Shown piece after piece: positions 39,828-48,049 of a stretch of 64,000 nt of DNA (within the stretch, counting starts at the first letter, position 1; each line of letters starts with the position of its first letter). The notes under the pieces are model-generated. The model did no database searches. It had not been told where the DNA came from and saw only the letters and a list, made by a program, of their open reading frames with translations. Source of the stretch: Actinoallomurus vinaceus. GTDB taxonomy: Bacteria > Actinomycetota > Actinomycetes > Streptosporangiales > Streptosporangiaceae. The stretch lies in assembly GCF_039542055.1 (NCBI RefSeq), contig NZ_BAABHK010000021.1, forward strand, positions 1 through 64,000, written 5' to 3'. Both the position numbers and the translations under genes were made by a program.

Positions 39828-42137
39828 CTAACCTCCGCAGGCGGCCGTCAGCGAGACGGCTTTGTCCTTGGTGTGGGCATGGGGCGTCGCGCCGGCGGAC
39901 GGCTGGTCACCGGCGCTCGGAGACGCTGCGGCGGAACCCGCGGTACTGCCCGAGCCGGCCGGAGACGCGGTCTCGGTCGACGACGGACCACTGGACGCAC
40001 CCGGCGCCGCGGAGACACCCGAGGGCTGGGACGCGCCGGACGTCTCGGGATTCGGCGAGGCCGCGGCCGAGCGCTGCTCGCTGGCCGTGATCGTGTTCGT
40101 GACCGCGCGCCGCATGACGTCGACGTCCGGCCGGACGACGTGGAACTCCGGCGGCACGAACATCAGGCTCCTGACCTGCGCGCCGTGCTTCATCGTGCTC
40201 GACAGCTTGATGAGGGCGGGCAGCAGCTCGGCCGGGATGTTCGCCGAGATCGTCTTCTTCGCGGCGGCTGCGAGCTGCTGGAACCGGGTCAGCACCCGCT
40301 GCGGGTCGGCCTGCTCGGCGATCGCCTTCATCAGGCACTTCTGGCGGCCCATGCGGACGAAGTCGCTGCTGGCGGTGCGCGAGCGCCCGAACCAGAGCGC
40401 CTCCTTGCCGCTCAGCTCGCGGTCGCCGGCCTTCAGGACTCCGGTCGGCGCGCTGCCGTCCTCCGGGCCGCCGAACGGGATGTCCTGGGCGATGTGCACC
40501 TTGACCCCGCCGATCGCGTCGACGATGTCGGCGAAGCCGAACAGGTTCACGAGGATGTAGTAGTCGATGGGCTGGCCGATGAGGTAGGAGATCTCCTCCC
40601 GGACCAGCTCCGGTCCCCGGCGGCCCTTGTCGAAGCCGGGCACGAGCGAGGGGTCGTCCTCGGCGTCCTGGAACAGCTCGTTCAGCAGGCCTTCGTCACC
40701 CGGCGCGCCGACCCCGGTGAACCCGTCGGGCCAGCGGGAGCGCAGCCTCGGGATCACCGGGAAGTGCTGGAGGTTCCGGGGCAGGCTGAACAGCACCGTG
40801 TCCCCGGTCTTGGTGTCGACGCTCGCGACCGTCATGCTGTCCGTACGGACGCCGACGCGGTCGCCGGCCCCGTCGCCGCCGAGGAGCAGGATGTTGACCC
40901 GCGGCCTGTCCTTCCACGGGTCGTCCACGTTGATGACGGGCTGTGGCCGCGCCTTGTCGCCGTGGAAGATCGTGCCGATCGTGTCCCGCAGGGTGTACGT
41001 GCTGCGCGCGGCCCAGACGAGCGGCGAGCACACGCCGACGGCGAGCACGACGACCAGTGCGCCGGCGAGGATCCGCGCGGTCCGGGCCATGCCCCGGGGT
41101 CGTACGACCTGGTACGAGCGGACGACGATGCCGGCCCAGACGAGCGCGAGGGCCAGGATGCCGCCGGTGATACCGGCCAGCCAGTCGCGCTGGACCGCGA
41201 TCTGCTTGAGATCCTGCTGGTAGAGCAGGGCGACCGTGACCGCCCCGCCGACGAGGATGGCGAACAGGCCCATCAGGAGGAATCCGGCCAGACGGCGCCC
41301 GGCCCAGACGTGCGCCACGCCCCAGACCACGGCCGAGGCGACCGTCAGCCCCAGCGCGGACCCGAGACCCCGGCGGGACCGGGGCCTCCCTCCGGCGTCC
41401 GTCTGGGCAGCGCCTTGGGACACCGGCTCGGCGTCGTCGGCGACGGCCTCCGAACCCGGCTCCGCCGCGGCAGCGTCCGGGCCGTCCTCGGCCGAAGCCG
41501 CGTCCTCGTCGGCCGCAGAAGCCTCACCGTTCTCAACGCCGCCATCGGCCACCGGGGCCTCATCGCCGTCGGCGTCGCCTTCAGGCGCCGGGGCGTCACC
41601 GCCGTCCGCGACCGCGTCGTCGGCGGACGCACCTTCACCGGCCGCCTCGCCACCGTCAGCCGCGCTCGCGGCCGGCTCACCGCCGCCGACGGCCAGGGCG
41701 GCCTCGTCCTCGGCCGCTTCGGGGGCACGCGCGCCGTCGTCGGCGACCGCGTCAACGTTCTCACCGGCCGGGGCCGCGACCCGCGCACCGTCACCGGCGG
41801 CCGCGTCGGCATCCGCCGCGGCAGGGGTGCGTTTCGGCGCCGCAGCGGCCATCACAACGGACATGCCGTCACCGGCGAGCGCGCCGCGGCGACCGCCGGC
41901 GGCGGCCGACCCGCGTTTCGCCGTCGTCGCCGTCTCGGCGGAGGCACCGTTCTTCCCTACCGTGCCGCCGATCTCGTCTCCCTCGGCGGCCGGCCCGTCA
42001 CCGGAGCCACCTGCGGCGGAGCCGTCCTCGCCGTCCCGGCCCGTGGCGTCGCCCTCGGCCGGGGCGTCGCCCCCCGTTTCACCGGCGGCGGTGTCCTCAC
42101 CGCCATCGGAGACGGCATCGACCGCGTGTTGTCCCAT
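39828..42137 (-). CDS. LCP family protein 3 with long acidic N-terminal extension
   Basis: 769 residues; ATG at 42137 with AGGAG 5 bases upstream, so the extra frame to 42656 is not used. Residues 1-250 are an Ala/Asp/Glu/Gly-rich low-complexity cytoplasmic extension lacking in LCP1 and LCP2. Then four membrane segments (SALGLTVASAVVWGVAHVW) and the LCP domain (VNILLLGGDGAGDRVGVRTDSMTV, VLFSLPRNLQHFPV, RQKCLMKAIAEQADPQR). A Ser/Pro/Thr linker ends VSLTAACGG, matching the C-terminal tail of its paralogs. It is the first gene of the LCP array. Confidence 0.88.
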   Translation of the reverse strand: MGQHAVDAVSDGGEDTAAGETGGDAPAEGDATGRDGEDGSAAGGSGDGPAAEGDEIGGTVGKNGASAETATTAKRGSAAAGGRRGALAGDGMSVVMAAAAPKRTPAAADADAAAGDGARVAAPAGENVDAVADDGARAPEAAEDEAALAVGGGEPAASAADGGEAAGEGASADDAVADGGDAPAPEGDADGDEAPVADGGVENGEASAADEDAASAEDGPDAAAAEPGSEAVADDAEPVSQGAAQTDAGGRPRSRRGLGSALGLTVASAVVWGVAHVWAGRRLAGFLLMGLFAILVGGAVTVALLYQQDLKQIAVQRDWLAGITGGILALALVWAGIVVRSYQVVRPRGMARTARILAGALVVVLAVGVCSPLVWAARSTYTLRDTIGTIFHGDKARPQPVINVDDPWKDRPRVNILLLGGDGAGDRVGVRTDSMTVASVDTKTGDTVLFSLPRNLQHFPVIPRLRSRWPDGFTGVGAPGDEGLLNELFQDAEDDPSLVPGFDKGRRGPELVREEISYLIGQPIDYYILVNLFGFADIVDAIGGVKVHIAQDIPFGGPEDGSAPTGVLKAGDRELSGKEALWFGRSRTASSDFVRMGRQKCLMKAIAEQADPQRVLTRFQQLAAAAKKTISANIPAELLPALIKLSSTMKHGAQVRSLMFVPPEFHVVRPDVDVMRRAVTNTITASEQRSAAASPNPETSGASQPSGVSAAPGASSGPSSTETASPAGSGSTAGSAAASPSAGDQPSAGATPHAHTKDKAVSLTAACGG

Positions 42138-42672
42138 ATGCACTCCTGTGTCCCAGCCTGACAGCCTAGATCCTTTACCAAGGGAGACCCGCTGGGCACC
42201 CGCTCGGTTCGCCGTACGACCGGAGGAACACGAACGGCCGCACGACCGCGGTGTGGCGCGGTCGCCGTTTCGGCAACGAACAACACCGCAGGAAGAATCC
42301 CTTAATGCCCGAAATATCCCCAATAAAGCAACTAAGGCCTCGTCGGGGGGGTTCCGGAGGTTGCGGGTCATGCGACGAAAGCCCAAGGATCCCAGCGCCG
42401 AAGACCCCCGGCGAGCGTCGTGGGATGGCGGTGGGTCAGTGTCGCGCCAAGAGTTCGGCCCAGGGTCCGCCTGCGAAAACCGGGGAACGCACGGCCGAGC
42501 CGGGACGTCGAGGTCGCGGGCGCTCGGCGGAGCGACGCGGCATTGCGAGGTCCACAACGACGATCGGCCGACCCCGTGACACGGGAATCGGACCGTCGGC
42601 GCCCCCAAGGTCGAGCGGGGCGAGCCGATCCTGCGCCGTCCGGTGCGCGGGATCAACCTCAGGTCATGCCGC
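42138..42672. other. Long intergenic region upstream of the LCP array
   Basis: About 535 bases without a gene I can support. It holds the promoter of LCP3 (minus strand) and the 3' flank of the small secreted protein gene. Open frames are present on the plus strand but carry no recognisable features. Confidence 0.4.
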
Positions 42673-43032
42673 TCAGCAGTGCTTGACCAGGTTGACGTCG
42701 GAGAAGTCGGTGCCGTTCACCCGGAAGACGTGATTGCTCTTCTTGTGCGCCGGCGCCGTGAAGCAGGCGAACTGCTCGATCGTCCCGTGGCTGGTCTGCT
42801 TGTCGCCGGCGATGTGCATCGCCTTCGAGCAGTGGTTGTTGTAGTACACGGTCACCGTCACGTAACCGCGTTTGTAGGAGTAGTTGAGCGTCTGTTTTGA
42901 ACCCTTGCCGCACGAGAAGCTCCCGTGCACCGTCGCCGCCTGGTACGTCCCCGCGCCCGCGGGGAGGGCGAGACCACCGACGGCGGTGGCCGCGGTCGCC
43001 ACGACCAGAGCGGCCTTGATGCGTGCGTTCAT
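42673..43032 (-). CDS. Small secreted cysteine-containing protein
   Basis: 119 residues; ATG at 43032 with AGGAGG 4 bases upstream. Signal peptide residues 1-27 (IKAALVVATAATAVGGLALPAGAG, cleavage after AGA). The mature part of about 90 residues has four cysteines (FSCGKG, NHCSKA, FACFTAP, VKHC at the C-terminus), probably two disulfides, and a beta-rich pattern (YVTVTVYYNN). Function unknown; similar small secreted proteins are common in sporulating actinomycetes. Confidence 0.75.
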   Translation of the reverse strand: MNARIKAALVVATAATAVGGLALPAGAGTYQAATVHGSFSCGKGSKQTLNYSYKRGYVTVTVYYNNHCSKAMHIAGDKQTSHGTIEQFACFTAPAHKKSNHVFRVNGTDFSDVNLVKHC

Positions 43033-43139
43033 CCGACCTCCTTCAAGATCGTTCCTGACGCGGCATCGTAACGATCGCGACGGTGGAGGAGGCGCGGTCT
43101 TACCAGTCGTTAAACCACGGCGCCCATGGCCCCACCGAC

Positions 43140-43183
43140 CGTTGGCGATCGCCGGCTCCGGAGAGGCGCCGCGATCGCCAACG
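43140..43183 (-). terminator. Terminator hairpin after the EF-hand gene
   Basis: cgttggcgatcgc (43140-43152) and gcgatcgccaacg (43171-43183) form a perfect 13-bp stem, with further pairing inside the 18-base interior. It starts 15 bases past the EF-hand gene stop on the minus strand. Confidence 0.75.
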
Positions 43184-43197
43184 ATCAGTACGCGGCA

Positions 43198-43413
43198 TCA
43201 GGCGTTCCAGGCCTTGGTGAACTCCGCGAGGTTGATGCGCCCGTCATTGTCGTCATCGGCGTGGGCGAAGATCGAGTTGATCTCGTCACCGCTGACCGCC
43301 TCATGGCGCTTGGTCATGGCGAGCTTGAACTCCATCGCCGTGATGTACCCGTCGCCGTCGTAATCGATCTCCTTGAAGGTCCGTGCGACCTCGTCGTCCG
43401 CCACCCTGACCAC
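43198..43413 (-). CDS. Two-EF-hand calcium-binding protein
   Basis: 71 residues with two canonical EF-hand loops: DYDGDGYITAME (about residues 18-29) and DDDNDGRINLAE (about residues 53-64). Each has Asp at positions 1, 3 and 5 and Glu at 12. It resembles the small calcium sensors (CabA-like calerythrins) of streptomycetes. Cytoplasmic; no signal peptide. It is monocistronic, bounded by a terminator. Confidence 0.92.
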   Translation of the reverse strand: MVRVADDEVARTFKEIDYDGDGYITAMEFKLAMTKRHEAVSGDEINSIFAHADDDNDGRINLAEFTKAWNA

Positions 43414-43511
43414 CTCCTGTAGAGCCGTACGCCTTCGGTATCGGCAGCGGTCACGTTACGGCCGGGCCCGCGTTCACGCGAAGCGCCCCGTCCGGAAGAG
43501 CGAATCCGGGC

Positions 43512-43784
43512 TCAGCCCCTGATCCGCTCCTCGAGGCGGACCGTCACGACGTCTCCGGCCTCTTTACCGATCGCCTTGCGCACGTCCGCCGCGACGGGCA
43601 GCTTGTGCGTGCCATCGCCCATCGCCATGAAAGAGCTGCGGAACGGGTGGCCGTCGACCGTACCCCGGACCTTGACCAGGCCTCGCGTCCCGAAGAACTC
43701 GACCGAGTCGGGCCAGACGACAAAGGTCCAGCCGCCTTTGTTCGGGCTCTTCTCCAGCTTCGCCGTGAATTCCGTGTCGAGCAT
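43512..43784 (-). CDS. DUF1905 domain protein
   Basis: 90 residues from the ATG at 43784 with GGAGGAA 4 bases upstream; the GTG four codons earlier would overlap that Shine-Dalgarno sequence. TEFTAKLEKSPNKGGWTFVVWPDS, GLVKVRGTVDGHPFRSSFMAMGDGTHKLPV and AIGKEAGDVVTVRLEER match the DUF1905 beta-barrel pattern. The YdeI-like C-terminal domain that often accompanies it is missing. Function unknown. The VOC gene lies 30 bases upstream, so co-transcription is likely. Confidence 0.8.
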   Translation of the reverse strand: MLDTEFTAKLEKSPNKGGWTFVVWPDSVEFFGTRGLVKVRGTVDGHPFRSSFMAMGDGTHKLPVAADVRKAIGKEAGDVVTVRLEERIRG

Positions 43785-43813
43785 TGATTCCTCCACGACA
43801 GGCGGGTGAGGGC

Positions 43814-44185
43814 TCAGGCCGAACCAATGACGACGAGGGTGTTCCCGTCCGGGTCCCGCAGGGTGAACATCGGCGGCACCGCGCTTCCCATGCGGATGAC
43901 CTCCGGATCCGTGTCGACGCCGTGTTCCCGGAGGTTCGCGTGGTCGGCGTCGGCGTCGCGGGTCGTGAGGCGGATGCCGATCGGCACCCCCGAATCCGCG
44001 GGAACGAGCGCGATGGTCGTGGCCGCTCCCGGCGGCGCCACCTCGATCCAGCGGGCGGCCCCGAACGGGACGTCCCGTCGCTTCTCAAAGCCGAGCGTGC
44101 CGACGTAGAAGTCGAGGGCTCGTTCCTGGTCCGTGACGGGGATCGCGACGGTCCCCACCTCGACGATGCGCGTCGTGTCGCTCAT
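43814..44185 (-). CDS. VOC (glyoxalase/bleomycin-resistance) family protein 1
   Basis: 123 residues from the ATG at 44185 with GGAGGAG 6 bases upstream. Two beta-alpha-beta-beta-beta modules: VAIPVTDQERALDFYVGTLGFEKRRD, and DHANLREHGVDTDPEVIRMG then FTLRDPDGNTLVVI. Metal-ligand positions include Glu in WIEVAPP and other polar residues. Substrate unknown. Pairing with a DUF1905 gene suggests a small accessory resistance or metabolism unit. Confidence 0.82.
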   Translation of the reverse strand: MSDTTRIVEVGTVAIPVTDQERALDFYVGTLGFEKRRDVPFGAARWIEVAPPGAATTIALVPADSGVPIGIRLTTRDADADHANLREHGVDTDPEVIRMGSAVPPMFTLRDPDGNTLVVIGSA

Positions 44186-44380
44186 GGTGTCTCCTCCTCG
44201 CGGGCTCACCAGGTATGACCGCGAGTTCCGGCGAAACTCATCGCCGCCGAAGGACCCGAATCAAGATCTTCGGCCGGACGGACCACGTCGACGATCCGCG
44301 GACCAAGCCATGAGCAGGGGCAACCCTGTCGTGCTCCCGGAGATGGGGATTAGATTGACTGCTGGGGGGAGGGGGCTGCC

Positions 44381-46465
44381 ATGGCAGGTTCCCATTCGGC
44401 GCACCCGGCGGGGAACCTTCCCGTTGATCTGACCAGTTTCGTGGGCCGCGGGCACGAGATCAGCATGGTGAAGCGGCTCATCCGGCATCATCGGCTGGTG
44501 ACCGTGACCGGTGGGCCAGGGGTCGGCAAGACCCGGCTGGCCGAGCGGGTGGCGCGGCAGTCGGCGGGCTCGTTCGCCGACGGTGTACGGCTGGTGGAGC
44601 TGGCCGCGCTGAAGGACGCACGGTTCTTGACCCAGACGGTCGGGGACGCGGTCGGCGTGCCGGGTGAGTCGGGCTCTGCCGCGCGGGACGTCCTGGCGCG
44701 GTTCCTGGCGGAGAAGAATCTTCTGCTGGTGCTGGACAACTGCGAGCACCTGGTGGACTCCTGCGCGCTCCTGGCGGCCGACCTGCTGCAGGCCGCGCCC
44801 GGACTGCGGATCCTGGCGACCAGCCGGCAGCCGCTGCACGTGGGCGGGGAGTGGCTGATGGAGCTGCCGCCGTTGCCGGTGCCGCAGGAAGAGGATGGCC
44901 CGCCGGGGCGCAACGACGCGGTGCGGTTGTTCACCGAGCGTGCGACCGCCGCGCTCCCGGGCTTCGCCGTCACCGCGGCGAGCCGTGCGGAGGTGGCCGA
45001 GATCTGCCGCCGCCTGGACGGTATCCCCCTGGCGATCGAGCTGGCCGCCGTACGGGTGCGAGCCATGCCCGTCGAGGCGATCCTGGCTCGGCTCGGAGAA
45101 CACTCTTTGCAGGCCCTTGGTGCGGGGGCGCAGATGACGACGCCGCGGCTCCAGACGATGCGGGCGGCGATCGACTGGAGCTTCCACCTGTGTTCGAAGG
45201 CGGAGCAGCGGTTGTGGATGCGGGCGTCGGTGTTCAGCGGCGGCTTCGACATCGGCGACGCCGAGCAGGTCTGTTCAGGCGACGGGATCGACGACGTGGA
45301 GGTCCTCACGCTCCTGGACGGCCTGGTCGACAAGTCCGTACTGACCTCTTCGCCGGCCGGGCCGGTCGCCCGGTACCGGATGCTGGAGCCGATCCGTGAG
45401 TACGGCGCCGAGCGCCTGACTCGTTCCGGTCAGGCCAGGGCGGTGCGGACGCGTCACCGGGATCACTTCGCGGAGGTCGCCCGGCAGTCGGAACGCTGGT
45501 TCCTGAGCTCAGAGGAACTCGAGGGGTTCGACCGGCTGGGACTCGATTACTCCAACGTACGGTCCGCATTGGAATTCTGCGTCAGCGAGCCCGGTCAGGC
45601 AGGCGACGGGCTGCGGATCGCCTGCTCCCTGTGGCAGTACTGGACCACGGCGGTCGGCCATCGGGAGGGGCGGTACTGGCTCGATCGGACCCTGTCCCTC
45701 GCCCCTGAGCCGAGCCCGGCACGGGCCAATGCCCTCTGGGTGAACGCATGGCTGGCTCTCCTGATGGCCGAATGGGACACGGCGCGGTCACTGACCGACC
45801 AGTGCCTCGCCCTGGCCGAACGCCTCGGCGACGAGTCGGCCTGGGCCCACGCCACGATGCTCCGCGGCATGCACACGTTCTTCTGCGACGATCTGCATCG
45901 CGCCGTGGCCTTCTTCGAGGACGCCCTCACCCGCCTGCGAGCGCTCGATGACCGCGCGGGCGTGTGGATGACCCTGCGTTTCCTGACGTACGGCACCGCG
46001 CTCCTCGGTGAGACCGAGCGCTCCCGGGTCTTCGGCGAGGAATGCCTGGACATGTCGGCTCGGGCCGGCGCACCGGTGACGTACGCCCGGTCCCTGGGGT
46101 TGTGCGGTGTCGCCCACTGGCTGATCGGCGACCGCGAGCGGGCGACCTGGCTCGCCCGGGAGAGGCTCCGGGTCTCCCCCCACATCGACGGATGGGGGAT
46201 CGCCCACTGCCTGGAAGTCCTCGCCTGGGACGCCGCCGCCCGCCATGACTTCGAAGGCGCCGCCCGGCTGCTCGGCTGCGCCCACTCGATCTGGCGGTTC
46301 ACCGCAGCACCCCTGACCCAGCGGCACCTGGCCGCCGACCACCGGCTCTGTGAGCAACGCACCCGGGCGGCGCTGGGCGAGGAGACCTTCGGCAAGCTCT
46401 TCGACGAGGGCGTCAGACTCTCCATCGACCAAGCCCTCACCTACGCCCTCGCCGAGAGCACCTGA
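44381..46465 (+). CDS. STAND-type ATPase regulator lacking a DNA-binding domain
   Basis: 694 residues; ATG at 44381 with GGGGGAGGGG upstream. NB-ARC-like core: Walker A TVTGGPGVGKTRLAERV near residue 44, Walker B LLLVLDNCEHLVD near residue 115, LRILATSRQPL sensor, and IPLAIELAAVRV GxP region. C-terminal TPR-like helices (AWLALLMAEWDTARSLTDQ, HATMLRGMHTFFCDDLHRAVAFFED). Related proteins usually end with a LuxR helix-turn-helix or begin with a SARP domain; both are absent, so it is either a truncated regulator or acts through a partner. A terminator follows. Confidence 0.82.
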   Translation: MAGSHSAHPAGNLPVDLTSFVGRGHEISMVKRLIRHHRLVTVTGGPGVGKTRLAERVARQSAGSFADGVRLVELAALKDARFLTQTVGDAVGVPGESGSAARDVLARFLAEKNLLLVLDNCEHLVDSCALLAADLLQAAPGLRILATSRQPLHVGGEWLMELPPLPVPQEEDGPPGRNDAVRLFTERATAALPGFAVTAASRAEVAEICRRLDGIPLAIELAAVRVRAMPVEAILARLGEHSLQALGAGAQMTTPRLQTMRAAIDWSFHLCSKAEQRLWMRASVFSGGFDIGDAEQVCSGDGIDDVEVLTLLDGLVDKSVLTSSPAGPVARYRMLEPIREYGAERLTRSGQARAVRTRHRDHFAEVARQSERWFLSSEELEGFDRLGLDYSNVRSALEFCVSEPGQAGDGLRIACSLWQYWTTAVGHREGRYWLDRTLSLAPEPSPARANALWVNAWLALLMAEWDTARSLTDQCLALAERLGDESAWAHATMLRGMHTFFCDDLHRAVAFFEDALTRLRALDDRAGVWMTLRFLTYGTALLGETERSRVFGEECLDMSARAGAPVTYARSLGLCGVAHWLIGDRERATWLARERLRVSPHIDGWGIAHCLEVLAWDAAARHDFEGAARLLGCAHSIWRFTAAPLTQRHLAADHRLCEQRTRAALGEETFGKLFDEGVRLSIDQALTYALAEST

Positions 46466-46483
46466 ACACGTACGAGATCGGAA

Positions 46484-46513
46484 AAGGCCGGCTCCGTGAT
46501 CGGAGCCGGCCTT
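46484..46513 (+). terminator. Terminator after the STAND ATPase gene (copy A)
   Basis: aaggccggctcc (46484-46495), loop gtgatc, ggagccggcctt (46502-46513): a perfect 12-bp stem starting 19 bases past the stop. The flanking sequence matches the terminator at 50687-50718. Confidence 0.85.
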
Positions 46514-46642
46514 CCCTGTAAAGCCCAGCGTCCGCGATCCGAGCATCCGCCCGGCACTCTGATAGACACTTCTGTTCATTTGGGCGGCGAGCGCGCTACG
46601 GTGCACCGAGGCGACTGTCGGGCGGCCGGAGAGGTGCACGCG

Positions 46643-47221
46643 ATGGCAACAGTGATCTCTTACCGAGGGCATGGCTGGCTGAGTTTCCTGATGCTGTTCG
46701 CCGCCCCGCTCCCCCTGACCGTGGTGCTCACGCTGACCGGCATGCCGGGCGTCGTGGCGGCGGTGGCGAGCTTCCTCGCGGGTGCGGCCGTCAACTATCT
46801 GGTGGGCACTCATTTGAACTCGAAAGTCACGCCGCAGGGCCGGGTGTTTCACAACCGGCACGAGTTCATGGGCGCACCGATGCAGAACACGTCGTGGTTC
46901 GTCGGCGGGCTGCTCTTCCTCGTTGTGGGGGCCACGGTGGCCCGTATGGGCGGCAAGACGGCCGGGCACGTCTTCTTCTACATCGTGGCGGGGGGAGGGC
47001 TGGCGGCGACAGTGATCGTCAGGATCCGGCGCGGCCGGATCCACCTTGTCTACCTGACGGGGGAATCGGCGCTCCACGGTGGCAAGATGACGACCACGCT
47101 CGACGGTCGTACGATCAAGTTCGAGGTGCCGGCCGGGATCAAGTCGGGGGCCTGGGTACGGGCGCCAGGGCAGGGCCCGGACGGCAAGGACCTGCATCTG
47201 CGTGTAAAGGTGCGTGGGTGA
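46643..47221 (+). CDS. Membrane protein with DnaJ-C-terminal-like domain
   Basis: 192 residues; ATG at 46643 with GGAGAGG 8 bases upstream. Two membrane segments near residues 12-55 (FLMLFAAPLPLTVVLTLTG, VAAVASFLAGAAVNYLVG) and two more near residues 93-135. The last 50 residues (KMTTTLDGRTIKFEVPAGIKSGAWVRAPGQGPDGKDLHLRVKV) resemble the DnaJ C-terminal beta domain, which binds unfolded clients (typical: IPAG-x-G-x-x-LR-x-x-G-x-G). There is no J domain. It could be a membrane-tethered holdase; that is inference. Confidence 0.55.
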   Translation: MATVISYRGHGWLSFLMLFAAPLPLTVVLTLTGMPGVVAAVASFLAGAAVNYLVGTHLNSKVTPQGRVFHNRHEFMGAPMQNTSWFVGGLLFLVVGATVARMGGKTAGHVFFYIVAGGGLAATVIVRIRRGRIHLVYLTGESALHGGKMTTTLDGRTIKFEVPAGIKSGAWVRAPGQGPDGKDLHLRVKVRG

Positions 47222-47263
47222 TCCGCCACACCCGGGCGCGGCCCTCGTTGCCGCCGAGGGCCG

Positions 47264-47641
47264 TCAGAGTGGGTCGAGGCGGGCCCTGAGCAGGCAGAAC
47301 TCGTTTCCTTCGGGGTCGACGAGGACGTGCCAGGACTCCTCCCCGGTCTGACCGATGTCGGCCGGGCGCGCCCCGAGCTTCAGGAGGCGTTCGAGTTCGG
47401 CGTCCTGATCGCGGTCGGTGGCGTTGACGTCGATGTGCAGCCGGACTTTCCCGTTCTTCGGCTCGTCGTTGCGGCTGAGGATGATCGTCGGCTGCGGGCC
47501 GCCGAACCCTTCGCGCGGCCCTATCTCGATGCAGTCCTCCTCGCGATCGAGCACGATGAAGTCCAGGACCTCGCACCAGAACCGCGCCAGCACCTCGGGG
47601 TCGTGGCACTTGAGCACAAGCTCACTGATACGACATGCCAT
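47264..47641 (-). CDS. VOC family protein 2 (glyoxalase-like)
   Basis: 125 residues. ISELVLKCHDPEVLARFWCEVLDF begins the first module; KVRLHIDVNATDRDQDAELERLLKLGAR and WHVLVDPEGNEFCLL form the second. Metal ligands are plausible at Glu/His positions including LHIDV. Typical of the actinobacterial glyoxalase-like (Glyoxalase_6) subgroup with unknown substrates. It is convergent with the DnaJ-like membrane protein gene. Confidence 0.82.
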   Translation of the reverse strand: MACRISELVLKCHDPEVLARFWCEVLDFIVLDREEDCIEIGPREGFGGPQPTIILSRNDEPKNGKVRLHIDVNATDRDQDAELERLLKLGARPADIGQTGEESWHVLVDPEGNEFCLLRARLDPL

Positions 47642-48049
47642 TGACGAAACCTAACTCTCAGCGTGGGAACTGCCGGGGTGGCCGCGCACGGATCTCATGG
47701 GTCCCCGCAGCGAGAACACTCCCGCGACCGTACCGGCCGAGGCAAAGCCCCTACAACCGAGACCCGAGCCCACCCAACCCCAGCCCGCACAGGGGGCGTG
47801 GGGGGCGAAGCCCCCACATCGGGGGCCCGGGGGTCGCCCCCGGAAGAAATGACGAAGGACCAGCGGGGAAGCGGCTCAGCGGTGGACGTATGCCGGTAGC
47901 TGCCCACGGTTGCCGTCGTTGCCGTCACTGTTGCCGTCAAGACGCGCGGTGTCGGCGTACGGCTTCCAGTGCACAGGGACGTACAAGTAAACGTGCAGAG
48001 ATGATCAGTATGGCGGTGTCGTCGGGGACGGGTGCTAGGTTGCGGCGGC
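47642..48049. other. Intergenic region with clustered GC palindromes
   Basis: No gene seen. At 47790-47843 there are back-to-back hairpins: gtggggg (47798-47804) with cccccac (47811-47817), and ccggggg (47827-47833) with cccccgg (47837-47843). Such G/C-run palindromes resemble the REP-like intergenic elements of high-GC actinomycetes and could terminate both flanking transcripts. Confidence 0.5.

Noticed and set aside
42251..42733. Plus-strand gene in the 42.1-42.7 kb gap
   Set aside because: Low-complexity Arg/Ser/Pro product, overlaps the secreted-protein gene on the other strand, no ribosome-binding site or homologous motif.
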